A DNA stretch of 64,000 bases, from the NCBI RefSeq assembly GCF_009017415.1, contig NC_092408.1, positions 930,001 to 994,000 on the forward strand, read 5' to 3'. A model generated the notes under the pieces. It was given only the letters and a program-made list of their open reading frames with translations, did not search any database and had not been told where the DNA came from. The position numbers were made by a program, and so were the translations under genes. This document shows, in pieces, positions 11,801 to 23,149 of the stretch (position 1 is the first letter of the stretch; each line of letters opens with the position of its first letter). The stretch comes from Aspergillus flavus. Its lineage: Eukaryota; Ascomycota; Eurotiomycetes; Eurotiales; Aspergillaceae.

Positions 11801-12634
11801 TCATTTTCTAATAACAAAGACAGGCCGGATCTCGAAGTCGTCCATAGGATGGCTTGGCGTGAATAATGAGGCCAAGTCATCTATAGCTCGCTCTATCCGC
11901 TGATATAAGGCTTCATCACCAATTGAAAGACCAGTTCCACAGACAAAGCGACCATGCTTGGAGTTCCAGAAGAAGCCTCTTCCCTGCATGCTGTCGAGCT
12001 CCCATCGCTGGTGTACATTGATGTTGCTTTCATGCCAATGTGGCTGCGCATCTACCACGATAAAGAATGTTTTTGGATGATAGAATAAGTCGAAAATCTC
12101 ACGTAGTGCAGAGGAATCGCTCTGCAGCAGCGCCTCTGGAACGGCAATATGCTTGACGTTTGGATGCCAGTCCACCATCCGGGCGAAGAGATCTGGCTCA
12201 AATTGGCGATCGAGAGGCTCTTGGATGAATTCGTCTACCTTGTCAAACGGAATGTATAACACGTCACGCACAAGGTCGAGCTGCCGCATGAAGACGAAGG
12301 ACTGTTTGTCCCTGTGAAAGCACATCTCGATACCCATTTCTCGAACCCAAGCTAAGGCGAAGGCCCTGGATTCCCGGTTAACGAAGAATAGTGGTATATC
12401 AAACTGCACCGGGTCCAATAAACTGTGGCGGAACTCGAGTGCAGTATTGCACAATTCAGTATATTCCTCGTCAGATTCCGACAAGTGCCGAGAGCCCCAA
12501 CACCCCTTTTTGTAAAGGAACAGGACTTGGCCAATGTTGTCAGGCAGGGCGCAACGCCATATAAGATAGCGCAGCTCCGGAGGGAGGCTTGTGAAGCGAG
12601 GAAACCGGGAGAAATTAGTTGTTGCTGCTGCCAT
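11801..12634 (-). CDS. 2EXR domain-containing protein
   Basis: Single-exon frame of 277 aa on the minus strand. The N-terminus 'FPRFTSLPPELRYLIWRCAL' is the conserved start of the fungal 2EXR domain (F-box-like 'LPxELRxxIW' motif), followed by 'PLFFVNRESRAFALAWVRE', the second hallmark of the family. The rest is a variable region with 'DVLYIPFDKVDEF' and 'HPNVKHIAVPEAL'. These proteins are expanded in Pezizomycotina, and their function is not established. The length is usual for the family. Neither neighbour suggests a pathway. Confidence 0.8.
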   Translation of the reverse strand: MAAATTNFSRFPRFTSLPPELRYLIWRCALPDNIGQVLFLYKKGCWGSRHLSESDEEYTELCNTALEFRHSLLDPVQFDIPLFFVNRESRAFALAWVREMGIEMCFHRDKQSFVFMRQLDLVRDVLYIPFDKVDEFIQEPLDRQFEPDLFARMVDWHPNVKHIAVPEALLQSDSSALREIFDLFYHPKTFFIVVDAQPHWHESNINVHQRWELDSMQGRGFFWNSKHGRFVCGTGLSIGDEALYQRIERAIDDLASLFTPSHPMDDFEIRPVFVIRK

Positions 12635-12909
12635 GGATGCTGGGATATGTAAAGCACCAAGGAGATGATATCATCTGACGGCTGAATAGTTATTTTAATT
12701 GAATAGGTCTGGTTAGGCGACGGAACTGAAATTATAGACCGACGAGGCTGTGCTTAGGATAAAAGTACTGCTGCACCACGCAACGCAAATATCGTGATTC
12801 TTACTATTAACTAATGAGTATATGTCACTTCCCACCCACTATAGCTATGTCAGTCGCCAAATAACTTCCCCGAATTAAAAACCCATCACACCTGGCTACA
12901 GTCCATACA

Positions 12910-13525
12910 TTACCCAACCTTCAACGTAGTGGGCTGAACTTGTGCAAAGATAGGCCCGAGGCGATCAATGTCTCTCGCCGCGCGTCCTTGAAAACCCACA
13001 AGTATGCCACTGCCCACATTCATCGTAACTTCCTTCCCTCCCTGACCTCCAGCAAAGAACGAGCGGGACGTTGTTGTGAAAGATATACTATCCGCGCGTA
13101 TCCCCTTGGCGATCTGCATCTCCTTGATGATTTCACCTGGTGCAAATTTGAAGGACTGATAGTCATCGGTCGTTGTTCCGTAGACTGTGCTATTTTGATT
13201 ATCGGACCAGGTGATTTGGAGTCCTCGGAGTACTTTCGGTTGACCAGCTCCATCTCCGACCCAGAAATGGAGGGTATCGATTGTCTCGGAGGGTGCGGCG
13301 ATGACTGAAAAGTCCTGTCCACCGGAGCCGCCGACTGGATCATTGTAGATCAAGGATGGTGGCTTGGGGTCGGAATTCAGCTCAACACTTTGTATCATTT
13401 CCTAAAGTCAATGAGAGTTGGGCCTGGGAGTCATTTTTGACTGGAGCACTTACAGGATCTGACAGTGCACAGGTCATTGGCAGAAAGGCTACAGCCAAGG
13501 GAAGGAGGCGTTGCAGAAACTTCAT
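12910..13525 (-). CDS. secreted jacalin-like lectin-fold protein
   Basis: Exon 1 (13525-13454) encodes a signal peptide, MKFLQRLLPLAVAFLPMTCA; a 52-bp intron (GTAAGT...TTTAG) leads to exon 2 (13401-12910). The total is 187 aa. The mature part has 'NDPVGGSGGQDFSV', 'IDTLHFWVGDG', 'VLRGLQITWSDN', 'YQSFKFAPGE' and 'FFAGGQGGKEVTM...GILVGFQGRAARDIDRLG', the spacing of Gly-rich strands seen in jacalin-related beta-prism lectins. The sugar-binding loop is not diagnosable by eye. Likely an extracellular carbohydrate-binding protein; the family call is from pattern recognition and moderately sure. The ORF alone hides the signal peptide exon. Confidence 0.68.
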
Positions 13526-14393
13526 TTTGAGCAGCTGAAGTTGAGAGCTACGACAAAGTAGTTGTAGAAACCTTTAGGTCCCGTCTGGTGGTTGAAGTCG
13601 AGACTTTTCAGGGAGGTGACAGTCACAACGTAGGTGGAAGTGTTTGCCCTTCTTATACCCTTTCTTTCCTTCTTTTCTTATTATATCATATTCTTTCACA
13701 CTATGAGTTGTGATATACATAACAGCTACATCAGTACAAAAAGTGACAAGTCTTCAATGTGTAATAACAGAAATATCTAGATGCCACAGAAATATGATCG
13801 GCGGCTTTGTTATCTATCACACAATAGCAATAGCCTGTGGAGTAAAGCGCCAATAGTCTGCAAGTACCCGATCGTATTTTCTAGTAAAAAAAAAAAGACT
13901 GTACTTGTTGCCTACTAGTTGCCTCTTTTCTATGGCCGAGTGGAAATTAGAGGACAAGATATTTGCATGCAGATGCAGGTGCTCTCACATTGAATACAAC
14001 ATACGGATACAGGTCATAGTAATAGGATCTACAGTAACTAACTAGCCAAATGACTAGAGTGTCTCAGAACTAGGCAATGCTTTCCGATTATTATATGCCA
14101 ACCACAGAATTGCTCTTCAGGGGCTGATATTGACATGCCAGATTCTTGTGCAACGTTGTCATATCTTTGACAGCTAATTCTCATACAAGGGGCATCATGT
14201 CATTATTTGACTATTATTTGATAAAGCACCTAAGCAAGCAGAAAGAATCATATACCCAGACATCGTACATACTAGATAGAGTATCTCAGGGAGTAAATAA
14301 GAGTAGATTATGGATAATATAACTTGTACTTTCTTACAGAAATATCATAGAGAATGGCGCTAGGAACACTAGTACTAGGCCCATCGCGAACAA
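13526..14393. other. intergenic region
   Basis: About 0.87 kb, AT-rich, with an 11-12 nt poly-A run near 13887 and no supported coding frame. It contains the promoter of the jacalin-like gene and the 3' side of the Zn2Cys6 gene. Confidence 0.45.
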
Positions 14394-14840
14394 TTAAGAC
14401 AGTAGTTCACCCTTTTCCCCGGGGCCTGTATCAACGTTGATGTCATTACCGCGCATCAGACCGTCCGATGTGGATACATTGGGAGACCGGGGAGCAGGAT
14501 CGCGGGGCAGTCTCCGAAGAACTTGATCTAATTTTTCGAGGATCAGCAAGCTAGCTGGGTTAAACGATGAATGGTTCACTCTCTGGTCATAGGAACATCT
14601 CGCCCCTAAGCGAACACACGAGCGGCATCCGGGTCGTTCATTCGTACACTTAATCTTTCGAGCGCGGCAATGCTCGCATGCGGTGACCACTCGTTTCCGC
14701 GGGTGCGTCATGTTGCGGAATCGGGTACTATGAGTGGTTTCCATGATTTGATCCGCAGTCGAAGAGTCTGTGCTGGAAGCTATAATGTGGGGACTTGAAG
14801 ACGGGGAAACGGGGGGAGTCGGCCGGCATTTAATTAACAT
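14394..14840 (-). CDS. minimal Zn2Cys6 DNA-binding protein (possibly truncated)
   Basis: A 148-aa frame containing one intact Zn2Cys6 binuclear cluster, 'ACEHCRARKIKCTNERPG' followed by 'CRSCVRLGARC', preceded by basic 'HPRKR'. After it comes a short linker 'FNPASLLILEKLDQVLRRLP', which could be a dimerisation helix, and then the frame stops. Typical family members carry a further 300-600 residues (fungal-specific TF domain), which are absent here. Either a downstream exon was not recognised or the gene is truncated. Starts at 14840 (MLIK) or 14744 (METT) are both possible. It is divergent from the broken oxidoreductase gene with only 147 bp between them, suggesting a former regulator/enzyme pair. 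Confidence 0.6.
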   Translation of the reverse strand: MLIKCRPTPPVSPSSSPHIIASSTDSSTADQIMETTHSTRFRNMTHPRKRVVTACEHCRARKIKCTNERPGCRSCVRLGARCSYDQRVNHSSFNPASLLILEKLDQVLRRLPRDPAPRSPNVSTSDGLMRGNDINVDTGPGEKGELLS

Positions 14841-14987
14841 AGTAGGTGGATTTCCTGTGGGGTAAAGAGCGGGGAGTAGCGGAGTTAATGCCGATGCCTT
14901 AAAATGATGGGAAATATAAGATATTATAATAATTTATATCCCTTCGCACAATGACCGCTCCGGGTCATAACCAAAGACAAAAAGAAA

Positions 14988-16211
14988 ATGTTATCTAGAA
15001 CGGTTCTCCGCGTTGGATTTATCGGTTGTGGCGAGGTGGCACAGGTTGTTTATATTCCCACGCTGGGCTTCCTGTCCGATTGCTTTTAAATTATCTACTT
15101 GTGCGATGTGTCAACACAAGCGCTCGAGCATTGCAAGGCTAAGATTGCAGGAGACATGGTCTCTATCACAACAGAGCCCCAGACTCTCTGCGCATCGCCA
15201 GATGTCGATGTGGTCTTTGTGATCAACAGTGACGAGTACCATGTCGACCACGCTATTCTAGCATTAGAAAATAATAAGTTCGTTTTTGTGGAGAAGCCTC
15301 TCGCACTGAATGTACGCGATATCGAAAGAATCAAGTCTGCGGAACGAAATTCCAACGGCAAGGTTATGGTTGGCTATATGAGACGCCACGCAGCAGCATT
15401 TGTGGACGGAGTGAAAGAGATTGGTGGAATGGATCAAGTTTTAGCTATGCTCGAGTGAGAGGTCAGCTTTATCCCCACTATAGAAAGAAGGATAGATATT
15501 CAGACTGACCGGTCCCAAGACATCATCGGCCCTAACAGCGCTTTTGTTTCCCAATCTGGAACCTTCCCAAAGAGGTTCACTGACATTAGCCCTGAAGATA
15601 TCGAAGACAAAACCACACGTGCTACAGAGCTCGTGAGGCAAGCTCTGGAATCAGAATGTGGAATCCCGATTACAAAGTCTTCCACGATCATGTGGCGTAT
15701 CCTTGGAGGCTTAGGGAGCCATGACTTGTCTGCGATGCGGGAAGCATTGGGTATGCCAACTAAGGTCCTGGGAGCAAATCTTGGGTATCCCTTTTGGATG
15801 TGGGTCAACATTGAAACTCTAGCCGATATAGTGTCCAGCAATAACCATAAATCAATAGTGTGCTTTTCCAATATCCCGGCTTTGCGGTGAGCTATGAATC
15901 CGGGATAGACTCCGTGCCTCGCTTCGACGCCCCATATTGAAATCTACAGTCAAAACAAATCGGTTCGCATACAATAGGACACCCCCTACGTGAAAGGACT
16001 CCAGACTACTTTGCACATCTGCGAAAAGGATGGCGATGGGTACCGCGAAACTATCATTCGCAGAACCTACGAAGATCCTTACACTTTACAGCTCAAAGAG
16101 CTATATGACTGGGTAGTGCACGGAACCCCAGTTAAGACCACGGCTGAAGATGCGGAGCTTGATAGCCACATCTTTCAAATGATCATGAAAGCGGGAGGTT
16201 ACAATGCATGA
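14988..16211 (+). pseudogene. Gfo/Idh/MocA-type oxidoreductase, inactivated
   Basis: The gene begins with 'VLRVGFIGCGEVAQVVYIPT', a Rossmann NAD-binding start, and continues with 'YLCDVSTQALEHC', 'VDVVFVINSDEYHVDHA', 'FVFVEKPLAL' (the EKP motif of the family) and C-terminal 'LQLKELYDWVVHGTPVKTT'. Four lesions are visible: an in-frame TAA at 15087-15089 between 'LSDCF' and 'IIYLCDVS'; a frame change near 15444-15450, where two extra bases separate 'GGMDQVL' from 'YARVR'; one extra C near 15930-15936 in 'RFDA|HIEIYSQN'; and an in-frame TAG at 15975-15977 in the run before 'DTPYVKGL'. Two introns (about 15465-15521 and 15800-15858) retain splice signals, so the decay looks recent. Family assignment is confident; loss of function is inferred from the sequence alone. 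Confidence 0.8.
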
Positions 16212-17700
16212 TCATTGTTCTCTCTCCATTAGGCCAGCGTATGATATATGAGGGATTTGTAACCGAAAACTGTGGTGTCTCACCCATCTAGCTGTCTATA
16301 TTAAACTCAGCCATGGATTCTGTCAAACAATCGATAGCGCAATATGATAACCATTTTATCTCTGGAAATCTAGTTCCACGGCCCCTGATGCGAAATAGTA
16401 ATCACCATGAGAAATATCACAAATATTACCGCCCCGATTACACCTCCAGTCGCAAAAGACCAAGTTAAGCTCACTCTGGAACCAAGTCCTACCAATTTGA
16501 ATGATTCATAGGAGCTTCTTCCATTGTGAGAATTCTCTTTGCCTCCATTCATAGAGCAATAGAGAAGACGGTCTGAGACCGGATGACCTCCGAAGTGCGA
16601 CACCTGGCGGTGGGGTGGTTGGCTATTCGGACACTTTCGCTTAAGAACATGCGAAACTCTCCAGGAATAGTTTAGATGTTGTCCACGTGATTATACGATT
16701 GCTGCGACCTGATAAGCCGAATTCTGCCACTAGAATGTGTGGAAGGCGGGAACATAAAGGCGATAGCAAAGATATCAGGTTCCTCTAAGTCAAATAAACG
16801 CGAATTCCCAATATTCTTTCATCAGTCTTTCCAATGAAAAGTAGCTACCGGTATCTGTATTATGGTAGGTACTGCTCGGTAGTTATTATTGCAAGCAATT
16901 GTGGACAATCTCTTACACGGCTTAAATGTACTTGATGGACTCCAGTATCAGCGGAGCCACAAATATATAAAAGTACCAGTACACAGCTTTTAGCCCATTC
17001 ACATCGGCCAAGCGTCCAACTATTCCAAAGACTTAAGGTCCACATGGGGCCTAATACTTAATTGTATGCAGGTAGTGCAATCAAAGTCGCGATTTGAGAT
17101 CAAAGATAAGTTCATTCCAAGGTTTATTTGGTTTAAGAACAAAATCTGAGTACGCAAGGCGCCTCAAGCGAGGTCTACTCGTATATCACTATTGGGAGGA
17201 CGCCGTCAAAATCGATTTGCAAGCGGGACGCTGGTTCATGACTACAGAGTATGGTTCCGCAATTCCTCTACGTGTTTCGTCCATCCCTTCAACTATTGGG
17301 GCTCATTGAGACGGTATTGACAGGATAATATTTGGCACAACGTTCTGCTATCCGAACGATGGTGCTGAGAGGGAAAGAATGAAGGGGCCTCGCTACGAGG
17401 GAAGTTCGAACAGTAGTTCGTGGTCAAGAAACCCATTGAACAAAAAAGGAAAACGGCCCTCTGACAATTGAGTCGCTGCCGGTAGATTATCCCTAAATAC
17501 GCTTGAAGGGGAAGTAGTCCAACACTACGGCTTGAAAATCCGTGGCGCAGACCATGAACCGAGGAAGTAGATTTTTTCGTTTTTCATTCCAGCAGATATA
17601 TCCTGATCATAGGAGGTTGGATCTCGCATTGGCGAGTCTTTCAGAACTCCAGCGCCGTCACCGCCATTGCAACATGAACTTAAACCCCGGACAAAACCCT
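16212..17700. other. intergenic region
   Basis: About 1.5 kb. A 77-codon minus-strand frame (16370-16603) ends in one strongly hydrophobic segment (GGVIGAVIFVIFLMVITI) and might be a gene fragment, but it has no supporting exons. The 3' UTR of RPL26 lies at the right end. Confidence 0.4.
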
Positions 17701-18429
17701 CTAAGCAGACTTGGCCTTGGCAGCCTCACGGCCCTTTCCGATGCGCTCCAGGATCTGCTCACGGTCCTTGTCGAGGTGGAGCTTGGAGATGACGACCTTG
17801 GAGGGGTGGATACCGAGGGGAACGCTCTGGCCGTTGGACTTCTCGCGGACGACACGCTCGACGTGGACAACCCACTTAAGACGGTAAACGCTGGTGATCT
17901 TGCCCTCACGGCCCTTCTGGCCTCCACGGACAATGGTGACCTCGTCGTCCTTACGGATGGGGAGAGAGCGGACCTATCGACGACTGCGTCAGAACTGTGC
18001 TCCTTGTATTCTTCTTTCATCCCAAGTTTCATGTCGTTGGTGTTGCTTTCCTCCCGACTCCATCTAAGATTCAGTGGGTTGAGCGAGCCCAATCCCGACT
18101 GAGGAGAGCGGGTTCATGTCATATCCAGTCCGACTTCTTCAAGGGGTTTGCAGATCGTTTTCGGTATTGTTCGAACATACATTGTACTTCTCACGGAGTT
18201 CCTTGCTCAGAGGGGCGCTCATGATGACACGGCGCTCGCCGGAGCCAGCGTTGAAGTGCGCCTTGCGCGACTTCCGGCGGGAAGAGGCCAAACCTGAAGA
18301 ACAATTCATCAGCATACTCGGACCATGCAACTCTCCACCCGGACACCACGACGAAGCGATTTGGGAGAATATGAAAATATCGGCGGATCGAAATTCAAGG
18401 AATCACGTACTGTGGTTCTGAACAGTCAT
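17701..18429 (-). CDS. RPL26: 60S ribosomal protein L26 (uL24)
   Basis: Three minus-strand exons (18429-18411, 18293-18181, 17973-17701) give 134 aa, the usual length. Exon 1 encodes only MTVQNH plus one base; exon 2 gives '[20 protein letters not shown]', '[18 protein letters not shown]'; exon 3 gives '[20 protein letters not shown]', the KOW motif, and ends 'GRESAAKAKSA'-like. The protein sits at the polypeptide exit tunnel of the large subunit. Introns are 117 and 207 bp, longer than others in the window, which is common in fungal ribosomal protein genes. Codon usage is visibly biased to C-ending codons (AAG, GTC, CGT), as expected for high expression. A long plus-strand frame over this gene is its antisense shadow. 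Confidence 0.96.
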
Positions 18430-20711
18430 CTTGACAGAGCCTCCTAAAAGGGATCGTGAAAGGGCTCAGGTACGGTTGTCGTTGGGGTCGTCGTCGGAAA
18501 GCTTCAAAGTCCAACAGATTCTTTTGTGGCCGAAAAGATTGAGTTGTGTGCGTCACATGACGGCCCGCTTCGCCTAGGGCTGGGTCCTGCCTTGTGATTG
18601 GTTGTCATCCGCTTCCGCCTTCAGCCCGTGACGCGGGTTCGTCGATCGGAAGAAGAACTTTCTAAAACTTGTAGGGAGATGTAGACTTCTACCTACTTTT
18701 GACACAAACCTTCACCTGATCAATTCTAGATCTACTGGACTTGGTTTAGTGCTATATTGTCGTATCTGTCCTACGTGGCGAATACTCGTACTACTATTCT
18801 GCTGACATCCTGGTTACTACATTAGGAATAGTTGATGCCAAGAATGTGAGGAAACAACCACCAGCAAAATCATAATGGAGGTATAAGAATGGTTTTTTCT
18901 TTTGTATTGGAACTTTGAATGGATATGATCTAGCTACAGGGACTAGCAAAATTCACAAAAGTCTAGCTCCACAAAAGCTGTAAAATACGTGTCGTAACGG
19001 GGGTGTCTTAATAATAGGGTCTAATAGTACCCGCAATAGTAATGCTCCTGATACGATAGAGGCATTTTCGGAATAAGGGTAAAAGCTCATAGCAAGAAGA
19101 GTCTAGTGAGACAGTGGTTTGGGATGATACAGAGATATAGCGGGCGTATCATGGGCGTTGTGAGCGGAGATTCTCATCTTATCAAGGGCAAAGAATTGAA
19201 CCAACAGAGCAAAAAGCGGGCCCCGGGAATCCAAGGGTTGGTCGCCTTAATATGTACCGGAAACACGTGCCTGCAGTATACCCATACTTTTATAAAAGCT
19301 GTTGTGACAGTCGTCAATAGAGATCTGTTTTACTGACTATGGATGAGCACTTTATTGGCTGTATCTCTACGTATCCTCTCATCTAAATACCTTACTCTCG
19401 TAAAAAATTAGTCTGCTTGTCCATATGTTTTGAACGGCTATTGCTCGGTCTGACCTTGCGTTCTTGGCATTTCTTTTTCTCGCTCCAAGGAAAAGAAAGT
19501 AATGTACAAGAGTTGTCTCATCCGATAATGCCAAGAGAAATCGAGAATATTCTGATAAGAATTATTCGGCCAAAAAACCAATGGTTTATCCCTGGATAGT
19601 TTTCATTCCCCGCAAACCCGCTGAACCCGCAGTGGTGTGGTTGTAGAATCTAGACCCAGCATCCGGAGGTTACAAACCCGCAGCACATCCAATTCGCGAA
19701 ATAGCTAAGTAAATGTGGAAGAGCAGTATAAAGATCTCACGCTTAAGTCACAGTATAAGTTTATAGACTCCATGAGTTACCATGTGATGTCTAGATGTGA
19801 TCGGTGTTACCCCTACGCCTTCTGAAGGCCGACTAGAGAGATATGTATACCTTGGCCTAGGATTCACTATGCACTGGAGCAATCACGGAAATTTCACTAT
19901 GTTCGGCCGTGTGAATCGATAAGATTGATATATGGACTGCCTATCTAGATAATTATACTATATTTTGAACTTCAGATCATCAAACATGGAGCCTTGGATC
20001 CCTTGTCTTTTGTATGGATCTTTGCGGGTGGATTCGGTATAGTCGATCTATACTTATTGGGCACTGGGTAGATTGCCTTCACAGTACAGGGCTTAGGGCC
20101 CAAGGATCACGTGACACTACATAGCCTAAGTTTCTCCATGGCTGCGGAAAAGCCCACTAAGCATTCTTGTCCAGGACTGTTTCTCCCGCGAGTGACTACT
20201 CGATATCCACTGCTGTAATCTTTGTACAATAACACACAGTTTTGTATTGCAGCGAGTCAAAAGAATCAAGCTAGGGAGAACGTAAATCAACGTGAAGGGT
20301 GGCCGGTTCGAATTGTCCCGAGGGGTTTGCGGGGAAGCTTGCGGGGGTATTGATGTTGACCCTATCGTCACTCACATAGTGCAAAAGTAGACAACGATAG
20401 AGACGTAGCAACCTCGCGCCTCAATGGATAACCATCTGAGGTAACCCGCGATGCAAAAGCGAGGAACTTTACGCTAGTAGCGTAGAGGGAATTTTTCCGC
20501 GAAAAATGCCATCTGCTACTTTAATGGAACACACTCAACTCTATCTGATTGTTCCCGCATGCAGCCTCTCCAAGGTAAAACTCGTTATGGTAATGATAAA
20601 TAAACCGAAGGCCATGCAATAGTAGGGGCCGTCCGGCAATACCCCACCTCTCGATAAATAGTGGTGTGGCACCAAGTATTGCATGTCCTTGAATGTTTCT
20701 TCAAGGCAATA
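18430..20711. other. large intergenic region
   Basis: About 2.3 kb between the divergent RPL26 and carboxylesterase genes. Short frames occur, but none has family similarity. 'AACCCGC' recurs several times at 19613-19682. No transposase or RNA gene is recognised. Confidence 0.45.
18575..18581 (-). promoter_or_regulatory. AGCCCTA-type box upstream of RPL26
   Basis: TAGGGCT on the plus strand, i.e. AGCCCTA on the coding strand, lies about 150 bp upstream of the RPL26 start. AGCCCTA(A)-like boxes are known to be enriched in promoters of ribosomal protein genes in fungi. With one short match this is suggestive only. Confidence 0.3.
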
Positions 20712-22436
20712 ATGAAACTAGCCATCTTTCTGTCCGTTGTGTTAACCTTTTTCGTTGAGGTTAAAAATGCCGCTCCCCTTGATTCACTCCGACCGACGAT
20801 CAACCTTGATTATGCTCAGTATCAAGGACTGAGACTTCCGGCTGGAGTAGATCAATATCTAGGCATGCGATATGCTGCGCCGCCACTAGCAGAGCTTCGT
20901 TTCCGGGCTCCTCAAGAACCTGCTCGCACGTCTTCCGTCCAGGATGCTTCAGCGGTAAGAGGATGCACGTTTTACAAAAAGACCGGTTGCTGATTTTTTT
21001 TTTCAATAGTTTGGCCCAGTATGTGTTGGTACAGGCCAGAATGTAACTGAGAAAACAGCCGAGGATTGTCTCTTCATCAATGTCTTCACTCCTTCCAGTG
21101 CCACACAAGGTTCCAAACTCCCTGTTTGGGTGTATATTCAGGGTGGCGCATATGCGACGAATTCGAATGCAAACTACAACGGTACCCAGGTGATAGAGGA
21201 ATCCGGACATGAAATTATACTGGTCAACTTTAACTATCGTGTGGGAGCATTGGGCTTTCTAGCTGGTCAAAAAGTCCAGCAAGATGGTGACCTCAATGTC
21301 GGCTTGCTTGATCAGCGCAAAGCCCTACAATGGGTAAAGAAGTACATTCACCTGGTAAGGAAACCAATTCATTATCGGTTCAAGTCATATCACACCAATC
21401 TGACAGACCGCAGTTTGGCGGTGATCCAAACCATGTCGTCATTCATGGTGCGTCGGCCGGTGCAGGCTCGGTGGCCTACCATCTTGCAGCATACGGGGGT
21501 CGCAATGATGGCCTTTTCGTAGGAGCGGTGGCTGAAAGTCCATTCTGGCCTGCCCAACGGAATAGCTCCGAGTCCGAGGCACAGTTCAGTCAATTTATAG
21601 AGGCTGTCGGATGCTCGACAATTTCATGTTTGCGATCAGCCAACATCACCGCCATTCAGAAAGCACAGGCTACTTCAATAGATCCAACAGATCCCACACG
21701 TGCAACGCCCTCTTCTTGGGAGTTCGGCCCAGTTGTTGACGGGGCTTTCATCCAAGACCGTCTATATCCTCTCTTTGCACAGGGAAAATTCATCCGTGTT
21801 CCTTTGATTATTGGCGGAGACACAAACGAAGGCTCCGGCTTTGCCTACAATGCCACGAGCCCGGCCGATATATCCGAATTTTTGACTAGCCTATACCCCG
21901 GACTAAGCTCAAGCCAATTGAAGTCGATCAATCGCGCTTATCAGGGCATGCAGCCCGTTCCGCTTCATGCAGAATACTTCCCTGCTGCCTCCGCCGCGTA
22001 TGGAGATGCTGTCTTCACCTGTCCAGGCATTCATATGAGCACTAAGATGACAGAACTTTACGCTGTGGGTGGTGAAAAGGTTTGGAGTTATCGATATAAT
22101 GTCCAGGATCCAGAAAACCTTAGCAAGGGGTTGGGAGTCCCGCATACCTTCGAGACAGAGGCTATTTTCGGACCGGACTACGGCGGTGGACTTAGCAGCA
22201 GCATTACCAATATCAATGCCGGAATTGTTCCTATTGTCATGAATTATTATATTAGCTTTGTGAAGTCGTTGGATCCTAACAGTTTCAGAGCCGAGGGTGC
22301 ACCTTACTGGATGCCTTGGGGGTCGGGAGAGAGACTGAAGATACAGACGAATCAGACGGCGATGGAGGTCATTCCAGGAATGCAAGCCGATCGGTGTGCA
22401 CTGTGGGAAGCGTTGGCTCCTGTCATGAATGTTTAG
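20712..22436 (+). CDS. secreted type-B carboxylesterase/lipase
   Basis: Three exons (20712-20954, 21010-21354, 21414-22436) give 536 aa. The N-terminus 'MKLAIFLSVVLTFFVEVKNA' is a signal peptide. The alpha/beta-hydrolase marks are in order: 'YLGMRYAAPPLAELRF', 'EDCLFINVFTP', the oxyanion region 'VWVYIQGGAYA', the nucleophile elbow 'VVIHGASAGAGSVAYHL' with Ser in G-A-S-A-G, the acid in 'GGDTNEGSGF' and the His in 'GVPHTFETEAIFG'. It therefore retains a full Ser-Glu-His triad. Several N-glycosylation sequons (NVT, NGT, NAT, NQT) fit secretion. Substrate is unknown; fungal members hydrolyse esters such as lipids, feruloyl groups or mycotoxin precursors. Confidence 0.88.
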
Positions 22437-22980
22437 AAAAACCGGGAACAATGGACAAGTTCACTTACAAATTATCAAGTCTCTGTTCGGTGCAAACCTA
22501 GCTGAACTTACCGAGCACCTAGAGAAGGTGAGCTCCGATGGCCGGCGAAGACAGAATTGGAGTATGCCACAGCTGGGGTAATTGCCGCCAGTGGAGCCCC
22601 GGAAAGTATTGGACGAAATTATGTTGAGAGAGATCATCCTCTTATGAAGATCATCAAAATAATACCGATCTAAACTTCTTATCCTTGCGAATGCCCATGA
22701 TTCTTGCTGAATGATACGATCTTCGGAGAAGGCTTTCTGGAGACTGAGAATGAATAATAACAATTGTAGAGATTGATCAAACGGTATGTTTGGAACTGTG
22801 CCCTTTTCACAACTTGCACGACAGTTATATCTCACTAGCTTATGTTGGGATTTCTTTATGATACTACGGCGGACTAAATCTAGCTTACGGTCAGCCTACG
22901 GGGTAGAAGCTTTATCAAGTTTACCAACGGCAACGCACTATTATATAGTCCATTAGACGTGTCCGCTGTATAGGAGTAAT

Positions 22981-23037
22981 ACCAACCGTCTAGGGAACTA
23001 AAAGTGCAGTGCTGGTGGGTCCATTTTTGAGGGAGGA
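22981..23037 (+). repeat. direct repeat copy 1 (57 bp)
   Basis: Begins ACCAACCGTCTAGGGAAC and ends with TTTTTGAGGGAGGA. A second copy lies at 23093-23149. The core from 22992 onward (46 bp) differs from copy 2 at two positions, both C here versus T in copy 2. Confidence 0.75.
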
Positions 23038-23092
23038 AAGCTAATAGAGTTTTTATTGGCTTGGAGTTCGGTTGTCCGTAAGCTAGATTTAT

Positions 23093-23149
23093 ACCAAACT
23101 TCCAGGGAACTAAAAGTGCAGTGTTGGTGGGTCTATTTTTGAGGGAGGA
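23093..23149 (+). repeat. direct repeat copy 2 (57 bp)
   Basis: Second copy of the repeat at 22981-23037, offset by 112 bp. A third, shorter match (GTAAAAGTGCAGTG) lies at about 23180-23193. Together they may be a degraded minisatellite or the remains of a duplicated element. Confidence 0.72.

Noticed and set aside
16370..16603. 77-codon minus-strand frame ending in a transmembrane-like segment
   Set aside because: Could be a gene relic, but a single short hydrophobic run without neighbouring exons is not enough.
17542..18102. 186-codon plus-strand frame with Leu/Asp-rich protein
   Set aside because: It is the antisense of RPL26 exon 3 and intron 2; the low-complexity [12 protein letters not shown] product is typical of the reverse of Lys/Arg-rich ribosomal exons.
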